Positions 9,501 to 18,522 of a stretch of 64,000 nucleotides of DNA are shown here, piece by piece. The stretch comes from UBA1672 sp965263215 (GTDB taxonomy: Bacteria; Pseudomonadota; Alphaproteobacteria; Micavibrionales; Micavibrionaceae). Under the pieces are notes generated by a model that saw only the letters and a program-made list of their open reading frames with translations, searched no databases and was not told where the DNA came from. Position 1 is the stretch's first letter. Each line of letters opens with the position of its first letter. The DNA is taken from the NCBI GenBank assembly GCA_965263215.1, contig OZ253663.1, forward strand, positions 1,860,001-1,924,000, given 5' to 3'. The translations under genes and the position numbers were made by a program.

Positions 9501-12500
9501 ATGCCAAAACGTACTGACATAAAATCAATCGCCGTCATCGGAGCAGGGCCAATCATCATCGGGCAAGCCTGTGAATTTGATTATTCGGGCACACAAGCGT
9601 GTAAAGCACTGAAAGAGGAAGGGTATCGAATTATTCTGATTAACTCTAATCCTGCGACGATTATGACAGACCCAGATATGGCGGACGCCACATATGTTGA
9701 ACCAATCACACCGGCGATTGTTGCCAAGATTTTAGAAAAAGAAAAACCGGATGCCTTATTGCCAACTATGGGCGGTCAAACGGCACTAAATACGGCACTG
9801 GCTCTGGATGAAGACGGTACACTTGAGCGTTTGGGCATTGAAATGATCGGCGCGAAGGCAGATGTGATTGATAAGGCCGAAAACCGCGAGCGTTTTAAAG
9901 AATGTATGGATGAGCTTGGCTTGGAATCCCCGCGCAGCGCAGTTGTTCATTCCTTAGAAGAGGCACGTCAGGTCCTTGGCGAACTTGGCCTTCCTTCTAT
10001 CATTCGTCCATCCTTTACCATGGGTGGTACAGGTGGCGGTGTAGCTTATAACCGCGACGAATTTGATAAAATCGTTAGTGACGGTCTTGATGCTTCCCCC
10101 ACCAACGAAGTGCTGATTGATGAATCACTTTTGGGGTGGAAAGAGTACGAGATGGAGGTTGTCCGCGATAAAAACGACAACTGTATCATTATTTGTTCGA
10201 TTGAAAATGTTGACCCGATGGGTGTGCATACGGGTGATTCCATCACCGTTGCCCCTGCCCTGACACTGACTGATAAAGAATATCAAATCATGCGTAATGC
10301 CTCTCTGGCTGTTCTGCGCGCAATCGGTGTGGAAACGGGCGGATCAAACGTACAGTTTGGTTTAAACCCTGCAGACGGACGCATGGTTGTTATTGAAATG
10401 AACCCACGCGTAAGCCGATCTTCTGCACTTGCCTCAAAGGCAACAGGATTTCCGATTGCAAAAATTGCCGCAAAATTGGCAGTTGGCTATACACTTGATG
10501 AGCTTGGTAATGACATCACAGATGGCAAAACACCTGCCAGTTTCGAACCCACCATCGATTATGTGGTTACCAAAGTGCCGCGTTTCGCGTTTGAAAAATT
10601 CAAGGGCAGCGAATCAACATTAACCACGGCAATGAAATCCGTTGGTGAGGCCATGTCCATCGGCAGAAACTTCGAAGAATCTTTGCAAAAATCCATGCGT
10701 TCTCTGGAAAAGGGTTTAACAGGACTTTCCCCCATATATGTCGGTGGTGCCGATAGCGACGATCCGACAGCGCAGCGCGATGCCATATTGGCTGCCATAT
10801 CAAAACCAACACCGCAACGTATTTTATATATCGCGCAAGGCTTTCGTCAGGGTCTTAGTCTTGAGGAAATACAGAAAATATCAAAATTCGACCCTTGGTT
10901 CCTTGAGCGCATTCAAAACATTGTTGAAACAGAAAAATCTATTCTGGAAAACGGTCTGCCGGTAGATGCACAAGGATGGATGAGTGTCAAAAGCCTTGGA
11001 TTTTCCGATGCACAGCTAGCCGATTTGGTGGGGGTATCTGAAGATCATGTTCGTAACGCACGCACAACACATGACGTACATCCGGTATTCAAACGGGTTG
11101 ATTCTTGCGCTGGTGAAATCCCCTCCGAAACGCCTTACATGTATTCAACCTACGAAGGTAACGGGCTAACGCCTGCTGAAAACGAAATTGAACCGACCGA
11201 CCGCGAGAAGATCGTTATTCTTGGAGGTGGCCCGAACCGTATCGGTCAGGGGATTGAATTTGATTACTGTTGTGTTCATGCGGCGTATGCGCTGAAAGAA
11301 GCAGGTTATGAAACCATCATGGTGAATTGTAACCCCGAAACCGTATCCACCGATTACGACACGTCAGATCGTCTATATTTTGAACCATTGACCGAAGAAG
11401 ATGTCATCGAGTTGATCCACGCCGAACAGAAAAACGGCACGGTCAAGGGCGTTATCGTACAGCTAGGCGGGCAAACACCGCTGAAACTTGCACAGGCTTT
11501 GCTTGATAACAACATCCCTATACTTGGTACAAACCCCGATGCGATTGATCTGGCCGAAGACCGCGAGCGTTTTAAACAGCTTCTGATCGACCTTGACCTC
11601 AAGCAACCGCCCAACGGTTTAGCACGCACAAAAGAAGAAGCACTCGGTATGGCCGAAGATATCGGCTTTCCACTTGTGATACGCCCCTCTTACGTTTTGG
11701 GCGGACAGGGTATGGAAATCGTACATGGCATGAATGAATTGGAACGCTACATCAATACCGCTGTAAAAGTCTCCGGTGATAGTCCTGTTCTGCTTGATCG
11801 CTACCTCAAAAGCGCGATTGAACTTGATGTGGATGCCCTATGCGATGGCACTGACGTCTATGTATCCGGCATTATGGAGCATATCGAAGAAGCGGGCATT
11901 CACTCCGGCGACTCGGCATGTGTATTGCCCCCGCACTCTCTTTCAAAAGAAACCGTGGACGAATTGAATATCCAAACCGTTAAGCTCGCGAAAGCTTTGA
12001 ACGTTAAAGGCCTTATGAATGTTCAGTTTGCCGTGCGCAAAAACGATGAGACCGGCGAGAATGACATTTATATCATTGAGGTTAATCCCCGCGCATCAAG
12101 AACAGTGCCCTTTGTTGCAAAGGCAACAGGTGTACCGGTTGCCAAGATTGCTGCGCGCATTATGGCGGGTGAGCCTTTGAAGAACTTCGATGGTATGCTG
12201 AATGGTATGAATTACGATCATTACGCCGTAAAAGCACCGGTATTCCCGTTCAATCGTTTCCCTGGTGTTGACCCATTATTGGGGCCGGAAATGAAATCCA
12301 CGGGTGAAGTCATCGGATTGGATAAAGACCTCGCGCACGCGATTGCAAAATCACAATTAGGTGCGGGCGTTGATCTTCCCACCGAGGGCACCGTCTTTAT
12401 GTCAGTCAAGAATGAAGATAAAAACGAAGCCCTTGCGATAGCCAGAGAGCTTTCTGCTGTTGGTTTTAATATTGTAGCAACGGGCGGAACATGCACGTTC

Positions 12501-12806
12501 TTAAACGAAAACGGCGTGGAATCAGAGCGCGTTAATAAAGTTATGGAAGGACAGCCGCATATTGTCGACTCCATCATTAACGGCGATATCGATCTTGTTA
12601 TCAACACCACCACGAAAAGCGCGCAAGCTGTATCCGATTCATCCTCAATTCGCCGTATGGCATTAATGAACAAAATCCCATACTACACGCTTATGACCGC
12701 GGCGTCTGCGGCCACGCAGGCTATACGCGCCCTTAAAGACCGTGATTTGGACGTGGCATCCTTGCAAAGTTATTTTGAAAAAAAGGATAAAAGCGAGGCG
12801 GCTTGA
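9501..12806 (+). CDS. carB: Carbamoyl-phosphate synthase large subunit
   Basis: Synthetase subunit of 1101 residues with the two duplicated ATP-grasp halves: the first begins with VIGAGPIIIGQACEFDYSG, the second near residue 570 with ILGGGPNRIGQGIEFDYC. Each half carries the ATP-grasp MNPRVSRSSALASKATG / VNPRASRTVPFVAKATG signature (near 300 and 860). The oligomerisation domain lies between them and an MGS-like allosteric domain (FNIVATGGTCTFL, near 990) closes the protein. Follows carA directly. A terminator follows at 12842. Nothing is missing; both halves look active. Confidence 0.98.
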   Translation: MPKRTDIKSIAVIGAGPIIIGQACEFDYSGTQACKALKEEGYRIILINSNPATIMTDPDMADATYVEPITPAIVAKILEKEKPDALLPTMGGQTALNTALALDEDGTLERLGIEMIGAKADVIDKAENRERFKECMDELGLESPRSAVVHSLEEARQVLGELGLPSIIRPSFTMGGTGGGVAYNRDEFDKIVSDGLDASPTNEVLIDESLLGWKEYEMEVVRDKNDNCIIICSIENVDPMGVHTGDSITVAPALTLTDKEYQIMRNASLAVLRAIGVETGGSNVQFGLNPADGRMVVIEMNPRVSRSSALASKATGFPIAKIAAKLAVGYTLDELGNDITDGKTPASFEPTIDYVVTKVPRFAFEKFKGSESTLTTAMKSVGEAMSIGRNFEESLQKSMRSLEKGLTGLSPIYVGGADSDDPTAQRDAILAAISKPTPQRILYIAQGFRQGLSLEEIQKISKFDPWFLERIQNIVETEKSILENGLPVDAQGWMSVKSLGFSDAQLADLVGVSEDHVRNARTTHDVHPVFKRVDSCAGEIPSETPYMYSTYEGNGLTPAENEIEPTDREKIVILGGGPNRIGQGIEFDYCCVHAAYALKEAGYETIMVNCNPETVSTDYDTSDRLYFEPLTEEDVIELIHAEQKNGTVKGVIVQLGGQTPLKLAQALLDNNIPILGTNPDAIDLAEDRERFKQLLIDLDLKQPPNGLARTKEEALGMAEDIGFPLVIRPSYVLGGQGMEIVHGMNELERYINTAVKVSGDSPVLLDRYLKSAIELDVDALCDGTDVYVSGIMEHIEEAGIHSGDSACVLPPHSLSKETVDELNIQTVKLAKALNVKGLMNVQFAVRKNDETGENDIYIIEVNPRASRTVPFVAKATGVPVAKIAARIMAGEPLKNFDGMLNGMNYDHYAVKAPVFPFNRFPGVDPLLGPEMKSTGEVIGLDKDLAHAIAKSQLGAGVDLPTEGTVFMSVKNEDKNEALAIARELSAVGFNIVATGGTCTFLNENGVESERVNKVMEGQPHIVDSIINGDIDLVINTTTKSAQAVSDSSSIRRMALMNKIPYYTLMTAASAATQAIRALKDRDLDVASLQSYFEKKDKSEAA

Positions 12807-12841
12807 CGCCCCTTACACTTCTATTTATAATCTTCCGCAAT

Positions 12842-12868
12842 ACCCGCCTGAACAGATTGGCGGGTTTT
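12842..12868 (+). terminator. Rho-independent terminator after carB
   Basis: Stem ACCCGCC (12842-12848) pairs with GGCGGGT (12859-12865) around a 10-nt loop, followed by TTTTGTTTTG. It lies 36 bp past the carB stop and 30 bp before greA, so carAB and greA are likely separate transcripts. Confidence 0.8.
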
Positions 12869-12897
12869 GTTTTGTGAACACTAAATATTAGAGAAGA

Positions 12898-13374
12898 ATG
12901 ATGGATACAATCCCTGTTACAAAAAATGGCCACGATGCATTGGTTAAAGAACTTCATGAACTGAAGACAGTGGCGCGCCCCGAAGTGATCGAATCCATTG
13001 CCACTGCGCGCGAACATGGTGATTTGAAAGAAAACGCGGAATATCATGCCGCCAAAGAACAGCAAAGCTTCATTGAAGGCCGCATTTTAGAGTTGGAATC
13101 TGTCACAGGACGCGCACAAATTATTGACCCGACAACGATGAGCGGTGATACCGTTAAATTTGGTGCTACCGTCACAATCGTCGATGAGGAAACGGACGAA
13201 GAAGAAACGTATCAAATTGTTGGTGACTATGAATCTGACATGGAAAACGGAAAACTATCCATCAGTGCCCCTGTCGCACGCGCCTTGATTGGCAAATCAG
13301 AGGGTGATTCAGTAACCGTAAAAACGCCCAAAGGGGCACGTGACTATGAAATTTTAACCGTAGTCTTCAAATAA
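12898..13374 (+). CDS. greA: Transcription elongation factor GreA
   Basis: Rescues backtracked RNA polymerase by stimulating transcript cleavage. At 158 residues it has the N-terminal antiparallel coiled coil with the acidic tip (GDLKENAEYHAAKEQQ, about residues 40-56) and the C-terminal FKBP-like domain (SPVARALIGKSEGD-like SAPVARALIGKSEGD, near 125). There are two in-frame starts, ATG 12898 and ATG 12901; the GAGAAG upstream is better spaced for the second. The next gene follows after 11 bp, so it is probably co-transcribed. Confidence 0.97.
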   Translation: MMDTIPVTKNGHDALVKELHELKTVARPEVIESIATAREHGDLKENAEYHAAKEQQSFIEGRILELESVTGRAQIIDPTTMSGDTVKFGATVTIVDEETDEEETYQIVGDYESDMENGKLSISAPVARALIGKSEGDSVTVKTPKGARDYEILTVVFK

Positions 13375-13385
13375 GGAAAACTAAT

Positions 13386-14117
13386 ATGGCACAAGATAAC
13401 GCGGTCAGTGGCGGCCTTTTCTTTCTTGGTTTATTCGTTGCGATAGGCCTCGCTGCGGGTGGTTATTTCATTGGCAACACCATGTATAATTCGAAGGTAG
13501 CGTTGAACACCGCCGAAGCCAAAGGATTAGCAGAACGCCGTGTTAAAGCGGATCGCGCGAATTGGAGCATTAGCTTTGCCGTTGCAACCAAGTCACAGGC
13601 AGGCATCCCGGATCTTTATAAAAAAGCCGAAGGACAGCAAAAAACCATTATTGACTTGCTCAAAACACATGACTTTACCGACGAAGAAATTACCGCTGGT
13701 GTTATTGATTACAGTTACCATGAATATCGTGATGAAAATCAAAAGGTTGTTGATCAAAACCATACATTACGCGGCACTATCAACATTGAAACCAATAAGG
13801 TTGAACTGGTAACAAAAGTACGTGCGCAGGTGAATAAATTGATTGCCAAAGGCATCAATATACAAAATCACGCTCCGGCATACCGCTTTACCAAGCTGAA
13901 CGAGATTAAACCTGAAATGCTACGTGAAGCTGCAAAGAATGCACGCTTAGCTGCGTCTGAATTTGCAGAAAATGCAGGCGTAAGTGTTGGTGGTATTCGT
14001 GACGCACGTCAAGGCAGTTTCTATGTTCGCGATGCGGGGCAGGAATATGGTGACACGCAAAAAATCGATAAAGACGTGCGCGTTGTTACAACCATTACAT
14101 TCTATCTGACAGATTAA
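13386..14117 (+). CDS. SIMPL (DUF541) domain protein, membrane-anchored
   Basis: A 243-residue protein with one N-terminal hydrophobic anchor (FFLGLFVAIGLAAGGYFIG, residues ~12-30) and a SIMPL/DUF541 domain over the rest, recognised from the alternating pattern around VKADRANWSISFAV, ITAGVIDYSYHEY and the C-terminal VVTTITFYL. SIMPL proteins lie in the periplasm or membrane; their role is poorly defined and often linked to oxidative stress. AAGGAA precedes the ATG. It is 11 bp behind greA. Its TAA abuts, without a gap, the TAA of the convergent 82-residue gene. Confidence 0.88.
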   Translation: MAQDNAVSGGLFFLGLFVAIGLAAGGYFIGNTMYNSKVALNTAEAKGLAERRVKADRANWSISFAVATKSQAGIPDLYKKAEGQQKTIIDLLKTHDFTDEEITAGVIDYSYHEYRDENQKVVDQNHTLRGTINIETNKVELVTKVRAQVNKLIAKGINIQNHAPAYRFTKLNEIKPEMLREAAKNARLAASEFAENAGVSVGGIRDARQGSFYVRDAGQEYGDTQKIDKDVRVVTTITFYLTD

Positions 14118-14366
14118 TTATACAAGTGAATTAAGGCGGTCTTCATTTGAAGACAATGTAAGATTGCCGTCTTCTGAAAGTTTTGCAGCTGTTTGCTCTG
14201 CGGTCTGCTGTGCGTTGGAAAGGCTCAACGCTTCCTCAGACAATGAAACCTCATCAGATTGATTGCCAGTCTCAGTTTTTACATCTTGTTTTGCTGTTGG
14301 TTTTTGAATTGTGTTCGCAGACGCTACCTTTGGTGTTTGTCCGCCCGAACCGATTGAATCAACCAT
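14118..14366 (-). CDS. Small Ser/Gln-rich disordered protein, FlgM-like in character
   Basis: An 82-residue protein without cysteine or aromatic residues, rich in Ser, Thr, Gln and Glu: disordered N-terminal half, then a helical part with SDEVSLSEEALSLSN near residues 36-50 and an ending DRLNSLV. The SDxVxLSxxA pattern is reminiscent of the N-terminal half of anti-sigma factor FlgM and of small flagellar accessory proteins, but the match is too weak for a name. It converges on the SIMPL gene with directly abutting stop codons. Real-gene status is supported by its composition and ATG start; function unknown. Confidence 0.55.
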   Translation of the reverse strand: MVDSIGSGGQTPKVASANTIQKPTAKQDVKTETGNQSDEVSLSEEALSLSNAQQTAEQTAAKLSEDGNLTLSSNEDRLNSLV

Positions 14367-14471
14367 ATTTACCCTACCCTTTTACGCAATATTATTGACT
14401 TAATAACGCATTAAGCCTTTAAACTACAACAAAAATATTAACATTCCCATAATACACCACCCGAGGACTAA

Positions 14472-15284
14472 TTACAGTATTTTTGTTTTCCAGAAAACCC
14501 GAAATACCTTAAACGACGGATCACGGCTGATTGCAGGGCTAAGTACATCATAGCTCGCTGACTTTATCTGTTTGAAATAGATTTCACTGATGGCTTCGGC
14601 TGATTTCAAAAATATATGATCAGGTTTGGATTTTTTCAGACGCGACTCAACGATCTCTTTAACCAGAGCTTTTAACGGTTCCTTTGTCTTTTCTTCGAAA
14701 AACTCCTCTTTTGATATGGCGTGCTTGTTCATTAAATCTTCGGGCAAATAGAAACGATGCTGCCGCGCCAATGTGCCTGTTGCCCTTAAAATTCCCGCAA
14801 GCGCGTAATTGATGGCAACGGGTTGCACAACCTCCTCTGCCGGATTTGTGCCCGTAATCTTCAATACAAGCTTAAACAGTGGCTGCGTGGTGAAATCCGC
14901 ATAGTTCATCAACCCTTCCAAATTACCAGGTAGAACATCTTCCAAATCAAATTCACGAGCATAGAGAAGTTGATCGAAATCCTCTCGCGGCAAATCATGG
15001 TTCTTTATAGCCAGTGCCAAGGGCTTGATGACCTCATGCTCTGTGACTTTATCATTCTCGTAAATATCCTTAATCGCATCACGCCACCATTGCAGCCGTA
15101 TCAAACCGAGCGTGCTCTCGCTCACCACCTCGCGCGTTTTGGCAATTTCATGGTTAAACGCAAAGAGCGCCCATAAATCCTCGCGTACATCGGCAGGAAA
15201 GAACATCGATTGCAAAAACCGATCAGGGTCATGCTGACGTACAAGCACGCCGCAATAAGAAAGATCATTTTTTTGCATGCTCAC
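14472..15284 (-). CDS. Squalene/phytoene synthase family protein, NDUFAF6-like
   Basis: A 270-residue all-helical protein of the squalene/phytoene synthase fold. Family landmarks are DREDLWALFAFNHEIAKTRE-type sequence (here VREDLWALFAFNHEIA, near residue 33), LIRLQWWRDAI near 62, and LPEDLMNKH near 180. The aspartate-rich diphosphate-binding motifs of true synthases are not visible (FNHEIAKTRE stands where DxxxD would be), as in NDUFAF6, the mitochondrial complex I assembly factor. I therefore infer an assembly or quinone/lipid-related role rather than phytoene synthesis. In many alphaproteobacteria this gene follows the Mth938 gene; here it lies 1.8 kb away, past sod and an orphan gene. Divergent from sod. 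Confidence 0.8.
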   Translation of the reverse strand: MSMQKNDLSYCGVLVRQHDPDRFLQSMFFPADVREDLWALFAFNHEIAKTREVVSESTLGLIRLQWWRDAIKDIYENDKVTEHEVIKPLALAIKNHDLPREDFDQLLYAREFDLEDVLPGNLEGLMNYADFTTQPLFKLVLKITGTNPAEEVVQPVAINYALAGILRATGTLARQHRFYLPEDLMNKHAISKEEFFEEKTKEPLKALVKEIVESRLKKSKPDHIFLKSAEAISEIYFKQIKSASYDVLSPAISRDPSFKVFRVFWKTKIL

Positions 15285-15365
15285 GTTATAAAACTCTTTC
15301 GCCGAAGGAACAAAATCAGTACGGTAGCCGTAAGTTATATATCAAATAAATAACAGGAGATACCC

Positions 15366-15983
15366 ATGACCTTAGAATTACCAGAGCTTCCCTACGCTTA
15401 CGATGCTCTTGATCCCTACATGTCTGCCGAGACATTGGAATATCACCATGACAAGCACCACAATGCCTATGTCACGAACGGTAATAAGATCCTTGAGGGT
15501 TTATCCGATATGGGTAACACGCTTGAGGAAATCGTTGTGAATGCCCATAAAAAAGGTGAACAAGGCTTGTTCAACAACGCCGCACAACACTGGAATCACC
15601 AATTATTCTGGAACTGGATGAAACCTAATGGCGGTGGTAATCGCCCGGGCAATCTGGACGCTGCAATCAATGATTCCTTTGGCTCGTTTGATGCGTTCCG
15701 TGAAAAATTCCTGACTGCTGGTGCCACACAATTCGGCTCAGGTTGGTGTTGGCTTGTGATCAATGCAGAAGGAAAATTGGAAGTGACAAAAACACCCAAT
15801 GGTGAAAATCCATTGATCCACGGACAAACAGCTATCCTTGGTTGTGACGTATGGGAGCATAGCTACTACATTGATTACCGCAATGCGCGCCCAAAATATT
15901 TGGAAGCCTTCGTCGATAATCTTGTGAATTGGGAATACGTTGCCGAATTATTCGAGCAAGGCCCCGTAAAAATCGCAGCTTAG
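15366..15983 (+). CDS. sodB: Iron-type superoxide dismutase
   Basis: Converts superoxide to hydrogen peroxide and oxygen. The 205-residue protein has the four metal ligands in their usual places: His27 (EYHHDKHHNAY), the NNAAQHWNH His near 79, and Asp/His in CDVWEHSYYIDY near 162-166. The Gln in NNAAQ and the ATQFGSGWCWLV stretch are of the iron type; a cambialistic enzyme cannot be excluded. No signal peptide, so cytosolic. CAGGAGA precedes the ATG. A strong terminator follows 30 bp downstream and is shared with the convergent gene. Confidence 0.96.
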   Translation: MTLELPELPYAYDALDPYMSAETLEYHHDKHHNAYVTNGNKILEGLSDMGNTLEEIVVNAHKKGEQGLFNNAAQHWNHQLFWNWMKPNGGGNRPGNLDAAINDSFGSFDAFREKFLTAGATQFGSGWCWLVINAEGKLEVTKTPNGENPLIHGQTAILGCDVWEHSYYIDYRNARPKYLEAFVDNLVNWEYVAELFEQGPVKIAA

Positions 15984-16013
15984 TACTGTAAGGTTTAAAT
16001 TGAAAAGTTAAGA

Positions 16014-16041
16014 GAAGGGCGTGAAAACGCCCTTCTTTTTT
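16014..16041 (+). terminator. Rho-independent terminator after sodB (shared)
   Basis: Perfect 8-bp stem GAAGGGCG / CGCCCTTC (16014-16021 with 16028-16035), loop TGAAAA, then TTTTTT. The stop of the convergent 333-residue gene begins at 16042, immediately inside the T-run, so the hairpin can also terminate that gene, although the minus-strand T-tail is weak. Confidence 0.85.
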
Positions 16042-17041
16042 ATTGTTTCATACCGGGGATAGGAGCACCACCATCTGGTGTACTTTCTTCCTCAGCCAAC
16101 CTTTGGTTGATAAGCTCTGCGACTTGTTCACCAAATCCACTTTGTGCACCGAGAGCCTCTTTCATGCTCTCAAATCCTTTGGGATCAGTCTCACGCATCT
16201 GCATAAGGTTATCAGCCATATCAACAACTGCCTGACTGTATCTTTGCGACAAATCACTATTCGGGTCTTTCGGCAATTCACCATTTTCTTGAAATGCTCT
16301 GGCCTCTGCGATTTCACTTGCGGCATCATCAAACTTCTTTTGCATGCGCTGATCTGCATCGGCCATGGCTTCCGCGAGCTCTGACTGGAGAGCCTCATCA
16401 AACATTTCAGGAAAATCTTCGATCGCTTTCTCGATTTGTTCATGAGCCATTTCGGCGCCTTTTTCTGCGAGCTCCGGCATTCTCTCAATAAGACCTTGCA
16501 TGCCCTCATGTAACTTCGCGATCAACTCGGGCTTTTTGGCAATAACATCATCAGGATTAATACCGCGACGTTCCATTTCGGCTTGTGCTTCGGGAGATCG
16601 CAGAGCCTCATCTAATTTTTCTTCTATGAATCCCGGTGTAATGGCTTTGAGTTGCTCTTCTACATGCGCCATTCTTTCGGATATATCTTCATCACTTGGT
16701 GACTCCGGTGTTTCTGTCGCTGGCGCATCAACTCTTGCCGCTTCTTCGCTCAACATTTCACGAGCATCGCCCATGGCAACATCCATAACCTTGCGGTTTG
16801 CAGAAACCAAAGCTTCATCACTAGGATTTTGCGCATAATCCGAAATAATTTCAGCGTAATCAGATTGATCATATTTCTGAAGCGCCTCAACGGCTCTATT
16901 CGCTTCAGAATTAAAGTCATCATTGCCAACAAGGCCATTTAATTCTTGCAAAACATTTGAAATGAATTTGTGGATACCCGTTTTGTCCTGATCAGAATCA
17001 GACAAAAACGCGATAAGCTTATCGATATCATTATCCGGCAT
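16040..17041 (-). CDS. Acidic, predicted all-helical protein of unknown function
   Basis: A 333-residue cytosolic protein with no signal peptide or membrane segment. It is dominated by Glu, Asp, Ala, Met and Gln in long amphipathic stretches (for example ERMAHVEEQLKAITPGF near 119, EKAIEDFPEMFDEALQSELA near 205), suggesting helical bundles or coiled coil. No cysteine and no catalytic motif is seen. I do not recognise a family. It is flanked by sodB (convergent) and the end of the sec operon (same strand, 91 bp upstream with a weak terminator between), so it is probably its own unit. Role unknown. Confidence 0.75.
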   Translation of the reverse strand: MPDNDIDKLIAFLSDSDQDKTGIHKFISNVLQELNGLVGNDDFNSEANRAVEALQKYDQSDYAEIISDYAQNPSDEALVSANRKVMDVAMGDAREMLSEEAARVDAPATETPESPSDEDISERMAHVEEQLKAITPGFIEEKLDEALRSPEAQAEMERRGINPDDVIAKKPELIAKLHEGMQGLIERMPELAEKGAEMAHEQIEKAIEDFPEMFDEALQSELAEAMADADQRMQKKFDDAASEIAEARAFQENGELPKDPNSDLSQRYSQAVVDMADNLMQMRETDPKGFESMKEALGAQSGFGEQVAELINQRLAEEESTPDGGAPIPGMKQ

Positions 17042-17097
17042 TTTTTTATATCACCCTTAAATTTTTTATTATTTGTGCCATCTTACCTAAAAAAGCT

Positions 17098-17117
17098 TAA
17101 AAACACAATTTTTGTGT
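17098..17117 (-). terminator. Weak terminator at the end of the sec operon
   Basis: Stem ACACAA / TTGTGT (17103-17108 with 17112-17117) with a 3-nt loop; read on the minus strand it is followed by TTTTT (17103-17099). It sits 16 bp past the stop of the Mth938-like gene. The stem is short and AT-rich, so strength is uncertain. Confidence 0.5.
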
Positions 17118-17132
17118 ATGTGGGGAATGCGT

Positions 17133-17513
17133 TCAGTTATACGGCAGCAACAGGCACGCGACGCGGCGCCCTTCAGCCATCAAAACATTATAGGTACGGC
17201 ACGCTGCGCCTGTATCCATAATATCAACGGATAAACCAGCCTCTTTAAGTTGAATTTTTAGTGTTTTCGGCAAAAATGCCATTTCCGCACCTGCACCGAG
17301 TAAAACAACATCAACGTGATCAGCCGCAATCATATCAAAATGCTGCATCGTGAGATCTGCGACCGTTGTTACATCTCCAACGTCCCAAGCACGCGTATCT
17401 TTCGGTGTTACATAAACCGGATGGTCATAGGTGAGCGAGCTCACCTTAAACACACCACCAGTGTATGATTGTATAATCTGAGTTCCGGATTTAATGAGGG
17501 GCGTTACATCCAT
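17133..17513 (-). CDS. Mth938-like (DUF498) protein, NDUFAF3 relative
   Basis: A 126-residue single-domain protein of the Mth938/DUF498 family: GGVFKVSSLTYDHPVYVTP at residues ~19-37, VDVVLLGAGAEMAFLP near 66 and the closing GAACRTYNVLMAEGRRVAC near 103. The human relative NDUFAF3 is a complex I assembly factor; the bacterial function is not settled. It follows secF by 10 bp, its standard alphaproteobacterial position, and ends the long minus-strand operon. The C-terminal AACRTYNVL stretch is the most conserved part of the family and is intact. Confidence 0.9.
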   Translation of the reverse strand: MDVTPLIKSGTQIIQSYTGGVFKVSSLTYDHPVYVTPKDTRAWDVGDVTTVADLTMQHFDMIAADHVDVVLLGAGAEMAFLPKTLKIQLKEAGLSVDIMDTGAACRTYNVLMAEGRRVACLLLPYN

Positions 17514-17523
17514 ACTGCGGGAC

Positions 17524-18510
17524 TTATGTTACAGCTTCGGCTGTATCCGAAGCCTCTTTTGTGTCCTTATCATCAATAGAGAGCACACCACGCTTGATGT
17601 TCATCATCAACAGAACCGGTGCGGCAACAAAAACAGACGAATACGTGCCGATTGCGATACCAAAAATCAAGGCATCAACAAAGCCGCGAATAACCTCACC
17701 ACCGAACACATATAAGGCAATCAAAGCCAATAATGTTGTTACCGACGTCATCAAGGTTCTGGATAAGGTCTGATTAACTGAGAAGTTAAACAAATCAGGC
17801 AGCGGTTTTTTCTTATACTTACGCAAATTCTCACGGATGCGGTCAAAAACAACCACGGTATCGTTAATTGAATAACCGGCAATCATCAAAATCGCCGCGA
17901 CAGTAGACAGATTAAACTCCATCTGTGTCATAGCGAACAATCCAATCGTCGCGATTGAATCATGCGCCAACGCCACGATAGCGGCAACGCCAAATTGCCA
18001 TTCAAAGCGAAACCAGATATAGGTCATGATACCCATCAATGAGAATAAAATCGCGTAAAGCCCTTTTAGTTTCAGTTCCTTACCAACCTGCGGCCCGACG
18101 AACTCTATACGGCGGTAATCAATCTCTTGCCCTTCAAAAGACTCACTGAGGGATTCTTTTACCAATTCAATAGCCACGGCATTGGGTGATTCCTTTTTGT
18201 CCCACCCTTCCGGTGTTGGTTGTTCGGGCAAACGTATAAGCAAATCATCAATCCGACCAAATTCCTGAATAGAAATCGCGCCTAAACCGAGATCGTTCAA
18301 AGATGTTCTTAGTGCCTCAAGATTCGGTTCTACAGGCGTACGAATTTCAATGATTGTACCGCCTGTAAAATCAATGCCCATATTCAGACCTTTAGTCGCA
18401 ATCATGAATATAGAGGCTATAATTATAAATGCAGACAACATATAGGCACCAAAACGCATGCCAATGAAGTTTAGGTTAATGTCACTTGGGACTAATCTTA
18501 TTCCACGCAT
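17524..18510 (-). CDS. secF: Protein translocase subunit SecF
   Basis: Membrane component that, with SecD, uses the proton motive force to pull secreted proteins out of SecYEG. At 328 residues it has the N-terminal membrane segment (AYMLSAFIIIASIFMIA), the periplasmic domain opened by MGIDFTGGTIIEIR near 45, and five further membrane segments in the C-terminal half including IAGYSINDTVVVFDRIREN near 222. It follows secD by 12 bp. All family landmarks are present. Confidence 0.97.
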   Translation of the reverse strand: MRGIRLVPSDINLNFIGMRFGAYMLSAFIIIASIFMIATKGLNMGIDFTGGTIIEIRTPVEPNLEALRTSLNDLGLGAISIQEFGRIDDLLIRLPEQPTPEGWDKKESPNAVAIELVKESLSESFEGQEIDYRRIEFVGPQVGKELKLKGLYAILFSLMGIMTYIWFRFEWQFGVAAIVALAHDSIATIGLFAMTQMEFNLSTVAAILMIAGYSINDTVVVFDRIRENLRKYKKKPLPDLFNFSVNQTLSRTLMTSVTTLLALIALYVFGGEVIRGFVDALIFGIAIGTYSSVFVAAPVLLMMNIKRGVLSIDDKDTKEASDTAEAVT

Positions 18511-18522
18511 ATCACTATTCCT

